Of a stretch of DNA of 64,000 bases, positions 61,059 through 64,000 are shown in pieces; the stretch's first letter is position 1; each line of letters begins with the position of its first letter. A model generated the notes under the pieces. The model had not been told where the DNA came from, made no database searches, and saw nothing but the letters and a program-made list of their open reading frames with translations. The translations under genes were made by a program, and so were the position numbers. The stretch spans positions 4,154,001-4,218,000 of the forward strand of contig NZ_CP048113.1 in NCBI RefSeq assembly GCF_010093065.1, in the 5' to 3' direction. The stretch is from Chitinophaga agri (GTDB lineage Bacteria; Bacteroidota; Bacteroidia; Chitinophagales; Chitinophagaceae).

Positions 61059-61571
61059 TTATTCTTCACGTTTACCATGCTTTGATGTTTTGATTAGCTG
61101 CCCTGTTGTCAAAGACAGGGCAGTTTCATGTTTAGGCGCTGCGATGACAAATAAACTATTGATCCTGCTGACAGCATCCAGCCGTGACAGTTTATTGGAG
61201 ATAAACAACTCGTATTCCTCCAGATCAGCTACCATCACCTTCAACAGATAATCATAAGGTCCATTGATCTTATAGCACTCCATCACCTCCGGAAAGCTAT
61301 TGACCTTTGACTCAAATAGTATGAAAACATCATGCCCATGTTCCTTTAGTGTGATATTGGCAAATGCGGTCACCTGTTTACCCATTCTCTTCTTATCCAA
61401 TATTGCCACATACCCTTTTATATAGCCCTCGGTTTCCAGCCTTTTTACCCGTTCAAATATAGAAGTCACGGATTTACCCAGTCTGGCAGCAATCTCCTTA
61501 TTAGTAAGACGGGCGTCTTCCTGTAGCAGGTCCAGTATGTGCAGGTCGGTTTCATCTAACGTGAAATGCAT
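61059..61571 (-). CDS. Lrp/AsnC family transcriptional regulator
   Basis: A 170-residue regulator. The N-terminal HTH (about 5-60) has DETDLHILDLLQEDARLTNK, then EIAARLGKSVTSIFERVKRL and the wing GYIKGYVAIL. The C-terminal RAM ligand-sensing domain (about 70-150) has FPEVMECYKINGPYDYLLKV. Such proteins bind amino acids and wrap DNA as octamers. It is divergent from the ppsA-like gene, and a 9-bp inverted repeat (61576-61584 with 61619-61627) lies in its own promoter, so auto-regulation and control of the neighbour are likely. Confidence 0.93.
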   Translation of the reverse strand: MHFTLDETDLHILDLLQEDARLTNKEIAARLGKSVTSIFERVKRLETEGYIKGYVAILDKKRMGKQVTAFANITLKEHGHDVFILFESKVNSFPEVMECYKINGPYDYLLKVMVADLEEYELFISNKLSRLDAVSRINSLFVIAAPKHETALSLTTGQLIKTSKHGKREE

Positions 61572-61575
61572 TGGG

Positions 61576-61627
61576 GAATATTTTACTAAAATTACGCAGA
61601 ATAAAGGTCTAAGCCTGAAAAATATTC
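61576..61627. promoter_or_regulatory. inverted repeat in the Lrp/ppsA divergent region
   Basis: GAATATTTT (61576-61584) and AAAATATTC (61619-61627) are perfect 9-bp inverse arms, 34 bp apart, on both sides of a -7-like box TAATTTTA (61585-61592 on the minus strand). AT-rich arms fit Lrp sites. A perfect -7 box for the rightward gene, TAGATTTG, is at 61646-61653. Confidence 0.45.
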
Positions 61628-61645
61628 ATGATTAACAACTCATTA

Positions 61646-61653
61646 TAGATTTG
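61646..61653 (+). promoter_or_regulatory. candidate -7 promoter box of ppsA
   Basis: TAGATTTG matches TAnnTTTG exactly. The predicted leader to ATG 61752 is about 93 nt. No TTG at 19 bp. Confidence 0.45.
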
Positions 61654-61751
61654 TTTTCGCCTTCCGGTTCCAACTGTCTTTCGGTTTACAATAATCCAGA
61701 CCTTTACCCCAGACGCCAACTTTCAATCATACACCAAAACAATTCTCTTTA

Positions 61752-64000
61752 ATGGAAACACGCATTGTAATCCCTCTCCAGGAGTTATGCCTGGAGGATA
61801 TACCTATCGTAGGTGGCAAGTGTGCCTCACTTGGAGAAATGATCGCTAACCTGTCCAAAGCAGGTATTAATATTCCCGCCGGCTTTGCTATCACCACAAC
61901 TGCCTACTATCAGTTCCTTCGTGAAAGCGGACTGGAAGAGTATATTCGCGAGCAGATCGCAGGTATCGACTTCACTTCGCTTGTTACGCTCAGGCGCGCA
62001 GGACAACGTATCAGACAAGCGATCAGTAATACGAAATTCCCATACAATCTGAGTATGGAAATTATCACTGCGTATATGGAGCTCTCCCGGGAATACGGAC
62101 AGGACGTTACGGATGTTGCCGTGCGCTCTTCCGCCACTGCAGAAGATCTGCCGGATGCTTCATTTGCGGGCCAGCAGGAAACCTATCTCAACGTAAGAGG
62201 CCCGGCCGCATTGATAGATGCTGTAAGGAACTGCTTTGCATCCCTGTTTACTGACAGAGCCATCAGCTACCGGCAAAACTTCGGATACGATCATTTCAGT
62301 ATAGGCCTATCCGTATGTATTCAGAAAATGGTCCGTTCTGATCTTGGTGCTTCAGGTGTTGCATTCTCTCTTGATACAGAATCCGGGTTCAGAGATGTCG
62401 TTGTTATCAACGGCTCATTCGGTCTTGGGGAAATGGTCGTTCAGGGTGCCGTCTCGCCTGATGAATTTATTGTATTTAAACCGGCTCTCAATGGCAGATA
62501 TGCACCTATCATTGAAAAGAGACTGGGTGTAAAAGATAAGATGATGGTCTATGGTGAAAGTAATGATCAGCGTACGAAGATCATCCCCATTGAGAGATCC
62601 AACCAGCAAAGATTTTGTCTGCGGGACAGACAGATACTGCAACTCTCCGAATGGGTATGCAGGATTGAAGCATACTATACGCAGTTAAAAGGTAAATGGT
62701 GTCCAATGGACATAGAATGGGCCGTAGATGGACTTAGTAACGAATTATTCATTGTACAGGCACGCCCCGAAACCATTCATTCGCAGAAGGAACATCATAC
62801 CATCACCTCCTATAGTATGACACAACAGGCTACGCCACTTTTAAAGGGCATTGCTGTGGGAGATAAGATCGCTGCTGGCAAAGTAAATATTCTCTTCTCT
62901 CTGGATAAACGTGTGACGGAAGGCGCTGAATTCAAACCCGGAGACGTGCTTGTTACAGATATGACAGATCCGGACTGGGAGCCGATCATGAAGATGGCCG
63001 CAGCCATCGTCACCAACAAAGGCGGACGTACCTGTCACGCGGCGATTGTCGCCAGAGAAATGGGCATACCGGCAATCGTAGGCTGTGGTAATGCGACTGA
63101 GCTGTTATCTAGAGGACAGGTCATTACGGTCAGCTGTGCAGAAGGCAATGAAGGCATGATCTATGAAGGACATATTCCTTTCACAGAAACGTCACTCGAT
63201 CTACGGGAACTGCCCGACATTCACACAGATCTGATGTTAAATGTAGCATCGCCTTCAATGGCCTTTCAATACGCACATCTGCCCAATAAAGGCGTCGGAC
63301 TGGCCAGAGAGGAATTTATCATCAATAACTATATCAAAATACATCCACTGGCATTGCTGCATCACAAAGAACTGAATGATGCTGCCCTCACAGCAGAGAT
63401 CACCCGGATGATCAAAGGATACGACAGTGAAGAGGCTTATTTTGTAGAAAAGCTGGCGTATGGTATCGCGAAGATCGCTGCCGCTTTCCATCCAGGAAAA
63501 GTAATTGTGCGCTTCTCTGACTTCAAAAGCAATGAGTATTACAATCTGCTGGGCGGGAAATACTTTGAGCCGGAAGAAGAGAATCCGATGATCGGCTGGA
63601 GAGGCGCTTCCAGGTATTACTCCGATAAATACAGTGCCGCTTTTGCACTAGAATGCAAGGCTATTAAAAAGGTAAGAGAAGAAATGGGATTAAAGAATGT
63701 AGTGGTGATGATCCCCTTCTGCCGCACGGTGGAAGAACTTCTCAAAGTATTGGACACCATGAAACAATACGGTATAGAGAGAGGGAAGAACGGACTGGAA
63801 GTTTTTCTGATGGCAGAGATTCCTTCAAATATCATCCTGGCAGAGGAATTTGCTGCGCATATTGACGGTTTCTCCATAGGCTCTAATGATCTCACACAGC
63901 TCACACTCGGACTTGACCGTGACTCCGCCCTCATCGCTCCCCTGTACAATGAACGTAATCCTGCTGTGTTAAGGATGATCAGTATGCTGATCGCTACCGC
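61752..64000 (+). CDS. ppsA: phosphoenolpyruvate synthase (3' end cut by window)
   Basis: About 749 codons from ATG 61752 run off the right edge; the family is about 790-800 residues, so little is missing. The N-terminal ATP-binding domain has VGGKCASLGEMI, ITTTAYYQFL and VRSSATAEDLPDASFAGQQE. The swivelling domain carries catalytic His429 in GGRTCHAAIVAREMG (E. coli His421). The C-terminal TIM-barrel has VMIPFCRTVEEL and GSNDLTQLTLGLDR. It makes phosphoenolpyruvate from pyruvate and ATP for gluconeogenesis. It is divergent from the Lrp gene, which may regulate it in response to amino acids (inference). Confidence 0.95.
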   Translation, partial: METRIVIPLQELCLEDIPIVGGKCASLGEMIANLSKAGINIPAGFAITTTAYYQFLRESGLEEYIREQIAGIDFTSLVTLRRAGQRIRQAISNTKFPYNLSMEIITAYMELSREYGQDVTDVAVRSSATAEDLPDASFAGQQETYLNVRGPAALIDAVRNCFASLFTDRAISYRQNFGYDHFSIGLSVCIQKMVRSDLGASGVAFSLDTESGFRDVVVINGSFGLGEMVVQGAVSPDEFIVFKPALNGRYAPIIEKRLGVKDKMMVYGESNDQRTKIIPIERSNQQRFCLRDRQILQLSEWVCRIEAYYTQLKGKWCPMDIEWAVDGLSNELFIVQARPETIHSQKEHHTITSYSMTQQATPLLKGIAVGDKIAAGKVNILFSLDKRVTEGAEFKPGDVLVTDMTDPDWEPIMKMAAAIVTNKGGRTCHAAIVAREMGIPAIVGCGNATELLSRGQVITVSCAEGNEGMIYEGHIPFTETSLDLRELPDIHTDLMLNVASPSMAFQYAHLPNKGVGLAREEFIINNYIKIHPLALLHHKELNDAALTAEITRMIKGYDSEEAYFVEKLAYGIAKIAAAFHPGKVIVRFSDFKSNEYYNLLGGKYFEPEEENPMIGWRGASRYYSDKYSAAFALECKAIKKVREEMGLKNVVVMIPFCRTVEELLKVLDTMKQYGIERGKNGLEVFLMAEIPSNIILAEEFAAHIDGFSIGSNDLTQLTLGLDRDSALIAPLYNERNPAVLRMISMLIAT

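Noticed and set aside
1..64000. CRISPR arrays, insertion sequences, prophage or secretion-system clusters
   Set aside because: No regularly spaced repeats, transposase, integrase or structural phage genes were seen on either strand.

Overview
The window is a piece of a Bacteroidota chromosome, most likely Chitinophagaceae and close to Chitinophaga. This is inferred from SusC/SusD and Oar-type TonB receptors, an ECF sigma factor paired with a FecR protein carrying a DUF4974-type tail, many lipoproteins, DUF6452/DUF6048/DUF6340-type proteins, the near absence of Shine-Dalgarno sequences, and promoters fitting TTG-N19-TAnnTTTG. Most of the window is ordinary chromosome. I saw no CRISPR array, prophage, insertion sequence or rRNA.

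Region by region: 0-5 kb holds a clipped secreted protein, a peroxiredoxin-like protein lacking its peroxidatic cysteine, a flavin reductase, and a minus-strand set (ABM-like protein, AraC regulator, two SDR oxidoreductases, NTF2-like protein) with a clear inverted repeat in the control region. 5-6.8 kb holds a DUF4261-like gene and a small secreted protein with a long leader. 6.8-19.7 kb is a SusC/SusD locus: SusC, SusD, a GH2 enzyme with a TPR-like tail and an S9 peptidase run leftwards, opposite an ECF sigma/FecR pair. The enzymes, SusD and most of SusC are AT-rich, but the SusC N-terminus (STN domain) has host-like composition, with a sharp switch near 16740. 20-29.4 kb holds MOSC, DUF6340, DUF2461, SDR, alpha/beta hydrolase and DUF2314-ankyrin genes. 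29.5-33.8 kb holds a beta-barrel gene remnant, tRNA-Ser(GCU), a fatty acid desaturase, fabF and a lipoprotein. 33.8-50.3 kb holds uvrA, a DUF6452/DUF6048 pair, an ElaA-like acetyltransferase, a ModF-like double ATPase, the alpha-2-macroglobulin/PBP1C pair, rarA and a small membrane protein. 50.4-54.9 kb holds an M13 peptidase, small envelope proteins including a YHS lipoprotein, a possible minus-strand small RNA and a DUF6266-like gene. 54.9-56.7 kb is a short AT-rich accessory patch with a broken reading frame and two overlapping convergent genes of unknown function. 56.9-64 kb holds an Oar-like TonB receptor with a two-site operator, a lipocalin-like lipoprotein, an Lrp/AsnC regulator and a divergent phosphoenolpyruvate synthase cut by the window end.

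Working together: the sigma factor, FecR and the SusC STN domain form the standard outer-membrane-to-cytoplasm signalling relay, and the SusC/D, GH2 and S9 genes would import and digest a glycan or glycopeptide. Alpha-2-macroglobulin and PBP1C are a known periplasmic defence/repair pair. The desaturase and FabF both set membrane fatty acid composition. The most unusual signals are the mosaic SusC gene, the GH2-TPR fusion, several operator-like palindromes, the ModF-like ATPase whose degenerate motifs fall in one composite site, and the unexplained minus-strand terminator near 53.8 kb.
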